Assembly: GCA_000697055.1 (NCBI GenBank)
Contig: JNDT01001742.1
Location: 1 to 18,674 of the forward strand
Direction of reading: 5' to 3'
Length of the DNA: 18,674 nucleotides
Source: Saksenaea vasiformis B4078
Lineage: Eukaryota; Mucoromycota; Mucoromycetes; Mucorales; Saksenaeaceae
Positions 18,544 through 18,674 of this stretch are shown here, in pieces (the stretch's first letter is position 1; every line of letters begins with the position of its first letter). The position numbers were made by a program, and so were the translations under genes. Under the pieces are notes generated by a model. It was not told where the DNA came from and did not search any database. It saw only the letters and a program-made list of their open reading frames with translations.

Positions 18544-18674
18544 CTAGCCTGGTTCAAGAGGAGGAGAATCGAGCCACTGTAGGAGGGCCTGTCCCGGATC
18601 TGGATCGTAGTATTGTCGAGGATCTGACCCTGGGTGTTGGTGTGCATCCAGTTCAGCGAGAATGGTACAGACCC
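18544..18674 (-). CDS. C-terminal end of an unidentified protein, cut by window edge
   Basis: On the minus strand, one frame runs from the window edge (first full codon at 18672) to a TAG at 18544-18546, encoding 42 residues. It contains ILAELDAHQHPGSDP, YYDPDPGQALLQWL and DSPPLEPG. The Asp/Pro/Gln-rich, moderately acidic composition looks like real coding sequence, unlike the overlapping frames. No family is recognised. The segment could begin inside an exon or just after an intron, as no ATG start is visible. A second minus-strand frame open here runs into simple-sequence DNA and is less likely. Confidence 0.45.
   Translation of the reverse strand, partial: VCTILAELDAHQHPGSDPRQYYDPDPGQALLQWLDSPPLEPG

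Noticed and set aside
18298..18582. Pro/Ser/Phe-rich and Arg/Gly-rich frames near the right edge.
   Set aside because: They are translations of the polypurine/polypyrimidine tract.
1554..18674. A biosynthetic or defence gene cluster linking these genes.
   Set aside because: The functions are unrelated, orientations are mixed, and no backbone synthase, transcription factor, nuclease or transposase is present.
1..18674. tRNA genes, rRNA, CRISPR arrays or intact transposons.
   Set aside because: No TPsiC-like box (GGTTCGAATCC type), direct repeat-spacer arrays, long terminal repeats or transposase motifs were seen by eye. A dedicated tRNA or covariance-model scan was not possible.

Overview
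The window is nuclear DNA of a filamentous fungus. Its genes are split by 23 very short introns (45-69 bp, one of 171 bp), and it carries a myosin-motor chitin synthase, a PRO2-type glutamyl-phosphate reductase and a SAL1-type mitochondrial carrier. The chitin synthase ends without the DEK_C domain usual in Dikarya, and the overall style fits an early-diverging lineage such as Mucoromycota. That placement is inference. All splice junctions were read by eye from conserved protein motifs and GT/AG rules, and every model keeps frame from ATG to stop.

Layout, left to right. 1-1553: no gene recognised; it holds the chitin synthase promoter and leader. 1554-7072 (+): 1802-aa chitin synthase with an N-terminal myosin-like motor, 3 exons. 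7144-8721 (-): PRO2, second step of proline synthesis, 450 aa, 5 exons, tail to tail with the chitin synthase across only 71 bp. 9266-11266 (-): cytochrome P450, 547 aa, 8 exons, one intron apparently GC-AG. 11267-13318: about 2 kb with no recognisable gene, between two divergent genes. 13319-15272 (+): calcium-regulated mitochondrial ATP-Mg/Pi carrier, 491 aa, 7 exons. 15273-15741: AT- and pyrimidine-rich 3' flank. 15742-17145 (-): single-exon 467-aa coiled-coil/acidic protein of unknown function. 17336-18248 (-): stand-alone AlkB-type 2-oxoglutarate/Fe(II) dioxygenase, 235 aa, 5 exons, closest by eye to the AlkB domain of ALKBH8. 18544-18674 (-): probable last codons of a further gene cut by the window edge.

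The genes look like unrelated housekeeping and accessory functions (cell wall, proline, oxidation, mitochondrial transport, probable RNA modification), not a pathway cluster, and I found no transposon, RNA gene, CRISPR or defence-like system. The points most worth checking are the non-canonical switch II of the chitin synthase motor, two in-frame stop-free introns that could be retained as protein inserts, the GC-AG intron, the overlapping 3' ends of the chitin synthase and PRO2, and the unassigned coiled-coil protein.
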